A stretch of DNA of 64,000 nt, taken from Planctomycetaceae bacterium (lineage in GTDB: Bacteria > Planctomycetota > Phycisphaerae > Phycisphaerales > SM1A02). Within the stretch, counting starts at the first letter, position 1. Every line of letters begins with the position of its first letter. The notes under the pieces were generated by a model. The model was not told where the DNA came from, made no database searches, and was given only the letters and a program-made list of their open reading frames with translations. Positions 53,063 to 61,584 of this stretch are shown here, piece by piece. Location of the stretch: positions 186,001 to 250,000 of the forward strand of contig CANLHK010000003.1 of assembly GCA_947490615.1 (NCBI GenBank), written 5' to 3'. The translations under genes and the position numbers were made by a program.

Positions 53063-53755
53063 ATGCGACAGCTGCTTCGTCTCGCGTGTGCCTTCTTCGT
53101 TCTCATCGCCATTGGTTGCGCCTCGGTGCAGCAGCAGGGTGCGGCGATCAAGCGTGAGGAGTCGATCGGTGCGTGGACGCTTACCGACGATGAGAATGTG
53201 ACCTTCGATGTGCAGCTCTCCCACAAGGGGACAGCGGTCAGCAACTGGTCGAAGGGTCCGCAAGGGGCACAGGGCGAGGTCGGGCGGTGGGAAGCGACGG
53301 GCAATCGCATCGACATTGACTACACCGACGGTTGGCGGGATTCAATCATCCGTGAGCCAAGTGGGAAGTACCGCAAGGAGTCCTTCGGCCCGCGTGCCGA
53401 TCGAAACGGGCCTCCGACGAACATCGGACAGGCAGTTCGGACTTCGGGTGCGATGACCGCGTGGATTGGAGTCTTCGAGGTTCCCGTCGCAGAGACTCGG
53501 CGAGGCAACTCGTTCTATGTCGCGATCCAGTCAAGCCATACGGCGTGGAAGTCGATCGATGACCTCCGCGTGGGAAGTTGGTGGATCGCGGGTGAGGCGC
53601 TGCGAATTCGCTGGGCCAACGGATGGCTCGATGAGCTGAAGCCCGTCAACGGCGGCATTCAGGTGCGTTCGTGGAAGCCCGGAACCACGCTCGATGGCGC
53701 TGGGAATCCAGTCGACGCGCCGACCAACACGGGTGGCGCGCGTCGCGTCGACTAG
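53063..53755 (+). CDS. Predicted lipoprotein of unknown function
   Basis: The 230-aa protein has a lipoprotein signal (RLACAFFVLIAIGCASVQQQ, lipid on Cys19) and a body with two related segments: WEATGNRIDIDYTDGWRDSI and WIAGEALRIRWANGWLDELK. The repeat of W-x(4-5)-R-I-x(2-4)-GW suggests an internally duplicated beta domain. I recognise no family. It lies between a DUF4236 gene and a GH13 gene, with enough space for its own promoter. Confidence 0.7.
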   Translation: MRQLLRLACAFFVLIAIGCASVQQQGAAIKREESIGAWTLTDDENVTFDVQLSHKGTAVSNWSKGPQGAQGEVGRWEATGNRIDIDYTDGWRDSIIREPSGKYRKESFGPRADRNGPPTNIGQAVRTSGAMTAWIGVFEVPVAETRRGNSFYVAIQSSHTAWKSIDDLRVGSWWIAGEALRIRWANGWLDELKPVNGGIQVRSWKPGTTLDGAGNPVDAPTNTGGARRVD

Positions 53756-53855
53756 GCCGCGGCGCGGAAGTGTCTGCTGCTTCACGAAACGGATGATCGG
53801 TTCTGGTGCGTCCTGCGATAGACTCGCGGCCGCCCAACGCCGAGAGACTCCAAAG

Positions 53856-55913
53856 ATGCGCACCACTCCGACTGTTCGATCCTTCTCGTGTCTCGCGGCG
53901 ATCGCGGCTGCGATCTTCACGAGCTTGGCCGTCGCGCAATCGGCTCGGCCAGGGATCGGCGCCACGCCGTACTTCGGCACTCCTGCGGGAACGACCTTCC
54001 GCGTCTGGGCTCCCACCGCCACGGCTGTGCGCGTCGCGGGCACCTTCAACGCTTGGAACATGACGAGTCATCCCTTGGTGAGCGATGGCGACGGCTACTG
54101 GTCGGGCGATGTGAACTTCGTCTATGCGGGCACGCAGTACAAGTTCGTTGTCACGGGTGCCGCGGGGACCAACTGGAAGAACGACGCGCGCGCGCGACAA
54201 GTCACGAGTTCGACGGGGAACTCGGTTGTGGTGAATCACGCTGCATATGTCTGGCAGACCAACGGCTTCCAAATCGCCGACTGGAACAAGCTCGTGATGT
54301 ATGAGCTCCACATCGGGACATTCGGTCAGACTCCCGATGGTGTGCTTCCCGCAAACTTTGACGAGGCGCGCACGAAGCTTGATCACCTCGCTGACCTCGG
54401 CGTGAACGCCGTGCAGGTCATGCCGATCTGCGAGTTTCCGCTGGGGATTTCCTGGGGCTACAACGCCTCGCATCCCTTCGCGATTGAAACGGCCTATGGC
54501 TCACCAACCGACTTCAAGGAGTTTGTTGACGCTGCGCACGCTCGCGGCATCGCGGTCCTGAGCGATCTCGTGTTCAGTCACTTCGGTCCCAACGATCTCG
54601 ACCTCTGGCAGTACGACGGTTGGAGTCAGAACGCAGGTGGCGGCATCTACTTCTTTCAGGATGCGCGCGCGGTGACGCCGTGGGGCAACACGCGTCCCGA
54701 CTACACGCGCAATGAGGTCCGCGGCTATCTGCGCGACAATGTGCTGGCGTGGCTCGACGACTATCGCCTCGATGGTCATCGCATGGACGGCACCAAGTAC
54801 ATCCGCAAGGTTGATCAGTTTGGCCCTGATATCCCCGAAGGTTGGTCGCTCTTGCAGTGGATCAACGACTCGGTGGACAGCGCGCATCCAGCGAAGATCT
54901 CCATCTGCGAGGACCTCGACAACAACGAGTGGCTGACCAAGACCACTGGCGCGGGCGGCGCTGGTTTCGACAGCCAATGGGACGCGCAGTTCTACTGGCC
55001 CGTGCGCAGCAACTTGATCACGCCCAACGATGGCGATCGCGACATGTTCGCGATTCGTGGCGCGATCCAAGCCGCGTACAACGGCGACGCGTTCGAGCGG
55101 ATCATCTACACCGAGAGTCACGATGAAGTCGCCAACGGTCAGTCGCGCATGCCCGAAGCGATCTGGCCAGGCAACGCGTCGAGTTGGTACTCCAAGAAAC
55201 GCTCCACGCTTGGCGCAGCAGTGGTGATGACTTCGGCAGGAATCCCCATGCTCTTTCAAGGGCAGGAGTTTCTCGAGGACGCGTGGTTCCAAGACACCGA
55301 TCCAGTTGATTGGAGTAAGGACACGACCTTCGCGGGCATCAAGGCGCTCTACAAGGATCTCATTGCGCTGCGGAAGAACGATGCGGGCCTGACCAACGGA
55401 CTCCTCGGGCAGAGCACGAATGTCTTCCATGTGAACAACAGCCTCAAGATGCTTGGCTTCCATCGTTGGATGAACGGTGGTGAGCGCGATGATGTCGTCG
55501 TGGTGATGAACTTCTCGACGACGCCGCGCACGGGCTATCGCGTGGGATTCCCGCGCGCAGGTCGATGGAAGGTGCGCTTCAACAGCGATTGGAATGGCTA
55601 CGACGGTTCGTATGCCAACACGGGGACCTTTGATCTCGACGCCACGACGGCGAGTCCGTGGGACGGGCTTCCTGCAAGCGGGACCTTTGACATCGGCGCC
55701 TACACCTGCGTGATCTTCTCGCAGGGCGATGCGCCGCCCGTGACCAACCCAGCGGATGTGAACAGCGATGGCTTCGTGAACGCCTCGGACCTCACGCTGC
55801 TCCTCGGATCATGGGGTGCTGCGAAGGGTCCTGCGGACATCAACCGTGACGGCAGTGTCAACGCCTCGGATCTTGCGTTGCTCCTCGCGGCGTGGGGTTG
55901 GAGCGCCCTGTAA
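53856..55913 (+). CDS. Secreted GH13 branching-enzyme-like protein with C-terminal dockerin repeats
   Basis: The 685-aa product has a signal peptide (SCLAAIAAAIFTSLAVAQSA), a CBM48-like domain (45-130, TFRVWAPTATAVRVAGTFNA) and a GH13 barrel. Seen: ELHIGTFGQTPDG, LADLGVNAVQVMPICEFPLG, GIAVLSDLVFSHFG, catalytic DYRLDGHRMDGT with Asp311, Glu352 in KISICEDLDNN, and YTESHDEVANG, as in glycogen branching enzymes. The barrel is followed by a C-terminal beta domain and two dockerin-like Ca-binding repeats (DVNSDGFVNASDLTLLLGSW, DINRDGSVNASDLALLLAAW). It is therefore extracellular and may act on starch or glycogen. Branching versus hydrolysis cannot be told by eye. Confidence 0.87.
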   Translation: MRTTPTVRSFSCLAAIAAAIFTSLAVAQSARPGIGATPYFGTPAGTTFRVWAPTATAVRVAGTFNAWNMTSHPLVSDGDGYWSGDVNFVYAGTQYKFVVTGAAGTNWKNDARARQVTSSTGNSVVVNHAAYVWQTNGFQIADWNKLVMYELHIGTFGQTPDGVLPANFDEARTKLDHLADLGVNAVQVMPICEFPLGISWGYNASHPFAIETAYGSPTDFKEFVDAAHARGIAVLSDLVFSHFGPNDLDLWQYDGWSQNAGGGIYFFQDARAVTPWGNTRPDYTRNEVRGYLRDNVLAWLDDYRLDGHRMDGTKYIRKVDQFGPDIPEGWSLLQWINDSVDSAHPAKISICEDLDNNEWLTKTTGAGGAGFDSQWDAQFYWPVRSNLITPNDGDRDMFAIRGAIQAAYNGDAFERIIYTESHDEVANGQSRMPEAIWPGNASSWYSKKRSTLGAAVVMTSAGIPMLFQGQEFLEDAWFQDTDPVDWSKDTTFAGIKALYKDLIALRKNDAGLTNGLLGQSTNVFHVNNSLKMLGFHRWMNGGERDDVVVVMNFSTTPRTGYRVGFPRAGRWKVRFNSDWNGYDGSYANTGTFDLDATTASPWDGLPASGTFDIGAYTCVIFSQGDAPPVTNPADVNSDGFVNASDLTLLLGSWGAAKGPADINRDGSVNASDLALLLAAWGWSAL

Positions 55914-55923
55914 CTACAACTTC

Positions 55924-55960
55924 TCTCGGGGGAGCCTGAATTCGGCTCTTTCTCCCGAGA
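55924..55960 (+). other. Hairpin after the GH13 gene, possible terminator
   Basis: A 7-bp outer stem tctcggg / cccgaga encloses a 5-bp inner stem gagcc / ggctc. It starts 11 nt past the stop codon. No T-run follows, so termination would be factor-dependent or the hairpin protects the 3' end; the call is uncertain. Confidence 0.4.
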
Positions 55961-56061
55961 ACGCCCGCCGTGGCTCGGTACCTTCCACGCTTCAACTGAC
56001 CTTTCAGCGCTGCCTGTGGCGCACGCGCTTCCGCGAGTCATCCAACTAGGAGTTCAGAGAG

Positions 56062-57093
56062 ATGCGTTACCAAGCGATGTCCCTTGCCGTTGTCGGTGTT
56101 GCGAGCGTGGTTCATGCCCAAGGTGTGCTCGACGGAGTTGCCGAGAAGGGCTACGGCCCCCCGATTGCTGTGCAGAACACGCAAACGCAGTTTGGCGATT
56201 CGATCCTCGGGACGATTGATTATGCGGGCGGCTCCGAACTCGACGCGATCTACGCGCATGTCGCGGGCAGCATGCTGCACCTCGTGTTCACGGGAAACCT
56301 CGAATCGAACTTCAACAAGCTCGAGATCTTCCTCGACGGCGTCGAGGGCGGACAGAACCAGATTCGCTCTGACAATCCCGATGTCGACTTCAATGGCATC
56401 AACCGCATGGGTGATGACCCTGCGACCCTCAAGGTGGTCGAAGGACTGCTCTTTGACGCGGCGTTTTCGCCCGATCTGTGGGTGAGCCTCACCTGCGGCG
56501 GCACGCCATTCGGGGTCTACATGAACCAAGCGCAGTTGCTCACCCTCGGTGGCGGCACGGGTGGCTACCTCGGTACGGGCGGCGCTGGCGCGACGGGCGC
56601 CGTGACCTTCAAGAGCGGCTTTGGCTTCGGTCTCGACAACTCGAACATCGCGGGCGTCATTGGCGGCACCGATGTGGGTGACGGCATGGGTGTCCTCACT
56701 GGTATCGAGGTGCAGATTCCGTTGACCGCCATTCCTGGATATGTCTCGGGCGATGTCAAGCTCTGCGCCTTCATCAACGGCGGCGGGCACGACTACTGCT
56801 CAAACCAATTCCTGCCCGGTCTCGGTGGCGGACCCAATCTCGCCGACCCGCGCTTCGTGAACCTTGAGGCCGTGCCTGGCGAGCAGTTCGTGATGATCTC
56901 CATGGGTGGCGGCGGAGCGCCGTGCCCCGCGGACACGGACCACGATGGAACCGTCGGCTCCCCCGACCTTGCAGCCATGCTCAATGCGTGGGGTTCTGCG
57001 GACGCGGCGTATGACCTCGACGCCAACGGTTCCGTTGGCTCGGGAGATCTCGCGACCCTGCTGAACGCCTGGGGCGCCTGCCCAACGCCCTGA
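56062..57093 (+). CDS. Secreted protein with C-terminal dockerin-like repeats
   Basis: The 343-aa product starts with a short signal peptide (MRYQAMSLAVVGVASVVHAQ) and ends with two calcium-binding repeats: DTDHDGTVGSPDLAAMLNAW and DLDANGSVGSGDLATLLNAW. The middle is a beta-rich domain (AHVAGSMLHLVFTGNLESNF, KLEIFLDGVEGGQNQIRSDN) with a Gly-rich stretch; it looks like a family of Planctomycetota exported proteins for which I know no function. A strong terminator follows. Confidence 0.75.
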   Translation: MRYQAMSLAVVGVASVVHAQGVLDGVAEKGYGPPIAVQNTQTQFGDSILGTIDYAGGSELDAIYAHVAGSMLHLVFTGNLESNFNKLEIFLDGVEGGQNQIRSDNPDVDFNGINRMGDDPATLKVVEGLLFDAAFSPDLWVSLTCGGTPFGVYMNQAQLLTLGGGTGGYLGTGGAGATGAVTFKSGFGFGLDNSNIAGVIGGTDVGDGMGVLTGIEVQIPLTAIPGYVSGDVKLCAFINGGGHDYCSNQFLPGLGGGPNLADPRFVNLEAVPGEQFVMISMGGGGAPCPADTDHDGTVGSPDLAAMLNAWGSADAAYDLDANGSVGSGDLATLLNAWGACPTP

Positions 57094-57117
57094 CCTCGAT
57101 GCGACAAGCTCAATCAC

Positions 57118-57160
57118 ACACGGCCGCTTTCGCAAGGAAGCGGCCGTGTTGTTCTTTTCT
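57118..57160 (+). terminator. Rho-independent terminator after the dockerin protein gene
   Basis: A perfect 12-bp stem acacggccgctt / aagcggccgtgt with an 8-nt loop (57118-57149) is followed by tgTTCTTTTCT (57150-57160). It begins 24 nt after the stop. Confidence 0.92.
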
Positions 57161-57360
57161 GCATTTTCAAAGGACAGAACGCCGATGCCCGAACCGTCGG
57201 GACCCGCGGCTGTAGCACGGCCCAATCGGCGGATTTCGGCTTCCATTTTGGCTGCGATCGCGCACGATGCGAGGTCATTTCGAGTTTCATCGAGACCTTG
57301 GGGCTCGTCGCAGCCGCAGCTGCAAGAGTCAGTTCCTCACCCACACGGAGTGTTCAAGCG

Positions 57361-60159
57361 ATGGCATCTTTGATTCGTACCAGCATGGCGCTACTTCCTT
57401 CGATCACCGCAGCGGTTGCTTCAGCCGCGGCTGACCTTCCGCCGTTTGCGGAGGTGTCGAAGGACCACGAGCGCGTCGTGAGCACTGCCGATGGCAACTC
57501 GCTCTTCGGGCTCTATGTGAATCGCAAAGAAGAGCAGATGCTCGCCGAGCTCCCGCGCGGCTGGGACAAGATGAAGTTCCTCATCGCCGCGACTCCCGCG
57601 GGCGGCGTGATCTTCAGCGGTCTGCAGGGGCCTGAGAAGTATGTCTTCTGGCGCCAGTACGGCAATCGCCTCGCGCTGGTCTCGCCGCAACTGGATAAGC
57701 GCTCGACGGGTGAGCAGACTTCGAAGGATTCGGTGCGCCGAATCTTCACCGACACCGTCGTGCTCGAAGTGCCGATCGTTTCGACGGGACCAAACGGTCA
57801 GCCCGTCATCGACCTCGATGCGATGCTCGTTGGTCAGTCGCAGCAACTCGTTGGCGTCGGACTCAACGCTCGACTCGCGAAACTCGCCAAGACCAAGAGC
57901 TTCCCACAGAACCTTGAGATCGCCATCGAAGCGCCCGACCAAAGCGGTAACTTCAAGATGGTGCACTACTCGATCTCGGCGCTGCCCGAGAGCGGGAGCT
58001 ACAAGCCGCGTATCGCGGATGACCGCGTCGGCTACTTCCTCACGGGCTACGTTGATCTCGGCCTGTACGGCACCGAGACCAACGCCACGCGCAACATCAA
58101 CCGCTGGAATCTCGAGAAGCGCGACCCGAAGCTTTCGCTCTCGCCGCCGAAGGAACCGATCATCTACTACATCGAGCACACGGTTCCCGTGCGCTATCGC
58201 CGCTATGTGAAGGAAGGGATCCTCCAGTGGAACGACGCCTTCAAGCGCATCGGTATCGACAGCGCCATCGAGGTCTACCAGCAGGATGAAGTGACGGGCG
58301 CGCACATGGACAAGGATCCTGAGGATGTGCGCTTCAACTTCGTGCGCTGGCTGAACAACGATGTTGCCACCGCCATCGGGCCGAGCCGCGCGCACCCCAT
58401 CACTGGTCAGATCCTTGATGCGGACATCGTGCTCACCGACGGTTGGATTCGCGCCTTCTACAGCTGGTACGACGATCGTCCCATCGAGCAGGCCACGAGT
58501 CTCACCGCGGAGTCGTTGGTGTGGCTCGAGACGCACCCGCAGTGGGATCCGCGCATTCAGCTCTTGCCAGCGGCGCTGCGTCAGACCGAACTCGACGCCC
58601 GCGCCGAGCGACTTTCAGCTGGCGACACCGACGCTGCCGACAGCCGCAAGGATTCGGCCGTTGCAGCGAGTCCTGAACTCCGCGGCCTCTTGAAGTGGTA
58701 CCAGGAGTCGCGCGCTGGCGATCACGCCAGCTGTGGCTCGACCTGCGATGCCACCATGTGCTTTGCCGCACAAGGCATGGCCAGCGACATGGCGATTGCG
58801 AGCATGTACTTCGATGCGCTCGACCCCAACGCTCTTGCGTTGCAGGGCGGCGATCCGCCAAAGGATGGCGCGCCCAAGGTTGACACCCCCAAGGTCGACA
58901 CCCCCAAGGTCGAGACGCTCGACGGCGTGCCTGAGTCGTTCGCTGGTCCGCAACTCGCGCATCTTGTCGCGCACGAAGTCGGCCACACGCTTGGCCTGCG
59001 TCACAACTTCAAGAGCTCGTCGCTTTACACGCTCTCCGAGATCAACTCGGCGGAGATGAAGGGCAAGCCGCACGCGGGTTCGGTGATGGACTACATCGGC
59101 ACGAACTTCAATGTCGACAAGGAGCAAGTGCAGGGTGACTACTGCATGATCGGCATCGGTCCTTACGACCTGTGGGCGATCGAGTACGGCTACACCTTCG
59201 AGGATCCAGCCAAGGTCGCAGCGCGCGTTGGTGAGAAGGGCCATGCCTACCTCTCCGATGAAGACACGGGCGGACCTGATCCGTTGGCGCGGCGCTACGA
59301 CTTCACCAAGGATCCGATTGAGTTTGCGCGCGCCGAGATGGAACTCATCAAGCAACTCCGCGCGGTCATCCTCGAGAAGTATGTGAAGACCGGCGACAGC
59401 TGGGAGCGTGCGCGCAAGGGCTACCTCAAGACTCTCAGCAAGCAGCGCAAGTCGATTGACATGATGGCGCCGTGGATCGGCGGCACCCATGTGAACCGCG
59501 TGAAGAAGGGCGACGCGAACACGGGTGATCCACTGGTGCCCGTGGCCGTCGAACAGCAGCGCGCTGCCTTGGCGTTTGTCGTCGAGAACGCGTTCCGCGA
59601 CGAGGCTTTCGGTCTCACGCCCGAACTCGTGAACAAGATGACCGTCGAGAAGTGGGAGGACACTCCGTCATCGATGATGGCTTCGAGCACCTGGTCGATC
59701 AACGATGCCATCGCTGGCACGCAGTCGACGGCGCTTACGCTCGTGCTCAATCCAAGCACGCTCGGACGCGTCTACGACAACGAGCAGCGCGTGGCCGCTG
59801 GTGATCAGGCGCTCACACTGCCTGAAGTGATGAAGACCTTGAGCGATGAGATCTTCAAGGAGATCTCGCCGTCGGAACTCGGTTCGGACGACCCGCGCAA
59901 GCCCGTCGTGTCGAACTTCCGCCGCAATCTCCAAGCCGATTACGCCGATCGCCTCGTGGCCATCGCCACCGGCAAGGCTGGACTGCCGCGCGTCGCGCGT
60001 CAGCTCTCGGCGCAGGAGCTTCGCGGTCTCAAGGTGCGACTCGATGCCACGCTCGCGCGTGCTTCGGAGAGCAACTGCGATCCCTACACCCGCGCGCACT
60101 TCGCCGATCTTCAGGCGCGTTGCGACGCGGCCTTGGAAGCGACGATCACGCTCGACTGA
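57361..60159 (+). CDS. Large secreted zinc metalloprotease (DUF5117/DUF4953 type)
   Basis: The 932-aa product has a signal peptide (TSMALLPSITAAVASAAADL), a long N-terminal domain with an IFTDTVVLEVPIVSTGPNGQ segment and GYFLTGYVDLGLYGTETNAT, then a metzincin-like catalytic domain: IIYYIEHTVPVRYRRYVKEG, GILQWNDAFKRIGIDSAIEV, and the zinc motif HEVGHTLGLRHNFKSS near residues 538-553, with SVMDYIGTNF as the Met-turn. A Cys-rich insertion (SCGSTCDATMCF) and a PKVDT triplet linker lie just before the zinc motif. The C-terminal helical part has GGTHVNRVKKGDANTGDPLV. It is probably a periplasmic or outer-surface peptidase. The ATG at 57361 gives a clean signal peptide. Confidence 0.88.
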   Translation: MASLIRTSMALLPSITAAVASAAADLPPFAEVSKDHERVVSTADGNSLFGLYVNRKEEQMLAELPRGWDKMKFLIAATPAGGVIFSGLQGPEKYVFWRQYGNRLALVSPQLDKRSTGEQTSKDSVRRIFTDTVVLEVPIVSTGPNGQPVIDLDAMLVGQSQQLVGVGLNARLAKLAKTKSFPQNLEIAIEAPDQSGNFKMVHYSISALPESGSYKPRIADDRVGYFLTGYVDLGLYGTETNATRNINRWNLEKRDPKLSLSPPKEPIIYYIEHTVPVRYRRYVKEGILQWNDAFKRIGIDSAIEVYQQDEVTGAHMDKDPEDVRFNFVRWLNNDVATAIGPSRAHPITGQILDADIVLTDGWIRAFYSWYDDRPIEQATSLTAESLVWLETHPQWDPRIQLLPAALRQTELDARAERLSAGDTDAADSRKDSAVAASPELRGLLKWYQESRAGDHASCGSTCDATMCFAAQGMASDMAIASMYFDALDPNALALQGGDPPKDGAPKVDTPKVDTPKVETLDGVPESFAGPQLAHLVAHEVGHTLGLRHNFKSSSLYTLSEINSAEMKGKPHAGSVMDYIGTNFNVDKEQVQGDYCMIGIGPYDLWAIEYGYTFEDPAKVAARVGEKGHAYLSDEDTGGPDPLARRYDFTKDPIEFARAEMELIKQLRAVILEKYVKTGDSWERARKGYLKTLSKQRKSIDMMAPWIGGTHVNRVKKGDANTGDPLVPVAVEQQRAALAFVVENAFRDEAFGLTPELVNKMTVEKWEDTPSSMMASSTWSINDAIAGTQSTALTLVLNPSTLGRVYDNEQRVAAGDQALTLPEVMKTLSDEIFKEISPSELGSDDPRKPVVSNFRRNLQADYADRLVAIATGKAGLPRVARQLSAQELRGLKVRLDATLARASESNCDPYTRAHFADLQARCDAALEATITLD
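58873..58917 (+). repeat. Three tandem 15-bp repeats (PKVDT linker)
   Basis: The unit cccaaggtcgacacc occurs three times (58873-58887, 58888-58902, 58903-58917) with few changes, encoding PKVDT PKVDT PKVET in the metalloprotease. It is an in-frame linker within the catalytic region and a candidate for copy-number variation. Confidence 0.85.
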
Positions 60160-60178
60160 GTGACTCACTGAGATTTCT

Positions 60179-60221
60179 CCACCGCCCCGCCGTTGAACAC
60201 GCGCGGGGCGGTGGTGTTTTT
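60179..60221 (+). terminator. Rho-independent terminator after the metalloprotease gene
   Basis: A perfect 12-bp stem ccaccgccccgc / gcggggcggtgg (60179-60190 and 60203-60214) with a 12-nt loop is followed by tgTTTTT (60215-60221). It starts 20 nt after the stop. Confidence 0.92.
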
Positions 60222-60295
60222 GGTGGGGGAGATGGCGGGATCGTCGGCATCGGCGTCGGTGACGCTGCTGCATTGCGCGAGGTAGCATCTCGTGG

Positions 60296-61417
60296 ATGCG
60301 TCGATCCCAGTTGCGAGAGTTCCTCACCTTCGCCGCAACCACCGCGGCTCTCGGCGCGTTCGCCTCGTTCGTGCTCTGTGGGTTTGCGGCCTGGGATCTC
60401 TCCATTCCTGCAGAGAGAGAGGGCGGCCTCTTGGGACGGGGTCCATCGTTCGATGAACCAACCGTGCTCGGCTGGTACCGATCCGTCACTCCCGAATGGG
60501 CTTCTGAGCGGTGGGCGTACAGCGCAAAGCGGCCGTGGGATCCGTACGAGTCAAGAGCCTCGTCCGACAGCGATCGATCGGTCGTTGAGGCCAGTGAGCG
60601 CGCCTGGTTTGTCGGCACCTGCACGGCAATCGATCAGCTCATGCGCTTCAAGATCGGCCAAGGGCTCTATGACCGCGTGATCAAGATCCGTCGCCTGAAC
60701 AATGCATCCGACGACGCAACGCAGCGGCTTCAAGAAGACGAGAGATGGAAGGAGTCCCTGGAGCTCGGGCTGTCTGTTGATGACGCGGAACTGCTCGAGT
60801 TCGAAGTCGCGCAGCCGTATCAGCAGGAGCTCGGTGGGCGCGCGCTGGGCATTCCGCCAGTGACATGGGGCTCGCATGAACTCTGGCGCGGCGGAAGGAG
60901 GAGCTTCTGGGGAGCAGCGGTCTCACGCGTCCCTCCGTTCCCTCAAGCGCTTGAACCAGACAGCGGAGTCGGGCGCATGATGAGCGTCGGGGTCTTGGGC
61001 CGTGAGGTTTCTGAAACGCGCGTCTACGGCTGGCCTCTGCGCTGTCTGACGGTGTACGGTGTCAGAGTGCAACGATGGCAGGAGTCCAAGGTCCCTCTCA
61101 GCGATGTTGTGGTGTTGCAGGACGATCACTGGACCGATGGCGCCATCGACTTCGAGCATCATGCGGAATGGGGATTCGATGCCGACCAGCCCCCCGCGAC
61201 GGGTCTTCCGTGGAAGCCAGTGTGGTTTCCGTTTCTCGTCAACGCGCTGATCCTCGGCCTGCCGCTCACGCTCGCAGGGCTTGGTGTCACGCGCACGATG
61301 CAGTGGGGCATTGCGAGATTTCGCGGCCGCGGCGGCAAGTGTCCGCGTTGCGGATACTCGCGCGCGGGGCTCGCGCTCGACGCGGCGTGTCCTGAGTGTG
61401 GGGACGGGCGGGCTTGA
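60296..61417 (+). CDS. Membrane protein with C-terminal zinc ribbon, unknown function
   Basis: The 373-aa product has an N-terminal helix (FLTFAATTAALGAFASFVLCGF), an extracytoplasmic region of about 250 residues without recognised domain, a second helix (FPFLVNALILGLPLTLAGLG) and a cytoplasmic C-terminal zinc ribbon (KCPRCGYSRAGLALDAACPE CG, with CxxC pairs 15 residues apart). This two-helix plus CPxCGY ribbon layout is recurrent in Phycisphaerae genomes, but no function is known to me. It stands alone between a terminator and the beta-helix gene. Confidence 0.75.
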   Translation: MRRSQLREFLTFAATTAALGAFASFVLCGFAAWDLSIPAEREGGLLGRGPSFDEPTVLGWYRSVTPEWASERWAYSAKRPWDPYESRASSDSDRSVVEASERAWFVGTCTAIDQLMRFKIGQGLYDRVIKIRRLNNASDDATQRLQEDERWKESLELGLSVDDAELLEFEVAQPYQQELGGRALGIPPVTWGSHELWRGGRRSFWGAAVSRVPPFPQALEPDSGVGRMMSVGVLGREVSETRVYGWPLRCLTVYGVRVQRWQESKVPLSDVVVLQDDHWTDGAIDFEHHAEWGFDADQPPATGLPWKPVWFPFLVNALILGLPLTLAGLGVTRTMQWGIARFRGRGGKCPRCGYSRAGLALDAACPECGDGRA

Positions 61418-61510
61418 GGCGATCTTGCGATGCCGACTTTGCAGACAAATCTCAGGGTTTCGTGGTCGCCAGCAGTATCACGGTCACAATAAACCGCTCG
61501 GATGAGCGCA

Positions 61511-61552
61511 GCGACCCGATTGCCCCCATGGCCCCATGGGCGAACGGGTCGC
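61511..61552 (+). other. Hairpin in the leader of the beta-helix gene
   Basis: An 8-bp perfect stem gcgacccg / cgggtcgc encloses a CCATGG-rich inner stem (gccc...gggc). No T-run follows. It lies 32 nt before the start codon of the beta-helix gene and about 95 nt after the previous stop, so it may be a leader structure or a weak terminator. Confidence 0.35.
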
Positions 61553-61584
61553 CCTTCAACACTGGCATTGCCAGAGGTGTTTCG

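Noticed and set aside
54501-55463. A 320-codon minus-strand frame within the GH13 gene
   Set aside because: It is antisense to the catalytic barrel and shows no domain.
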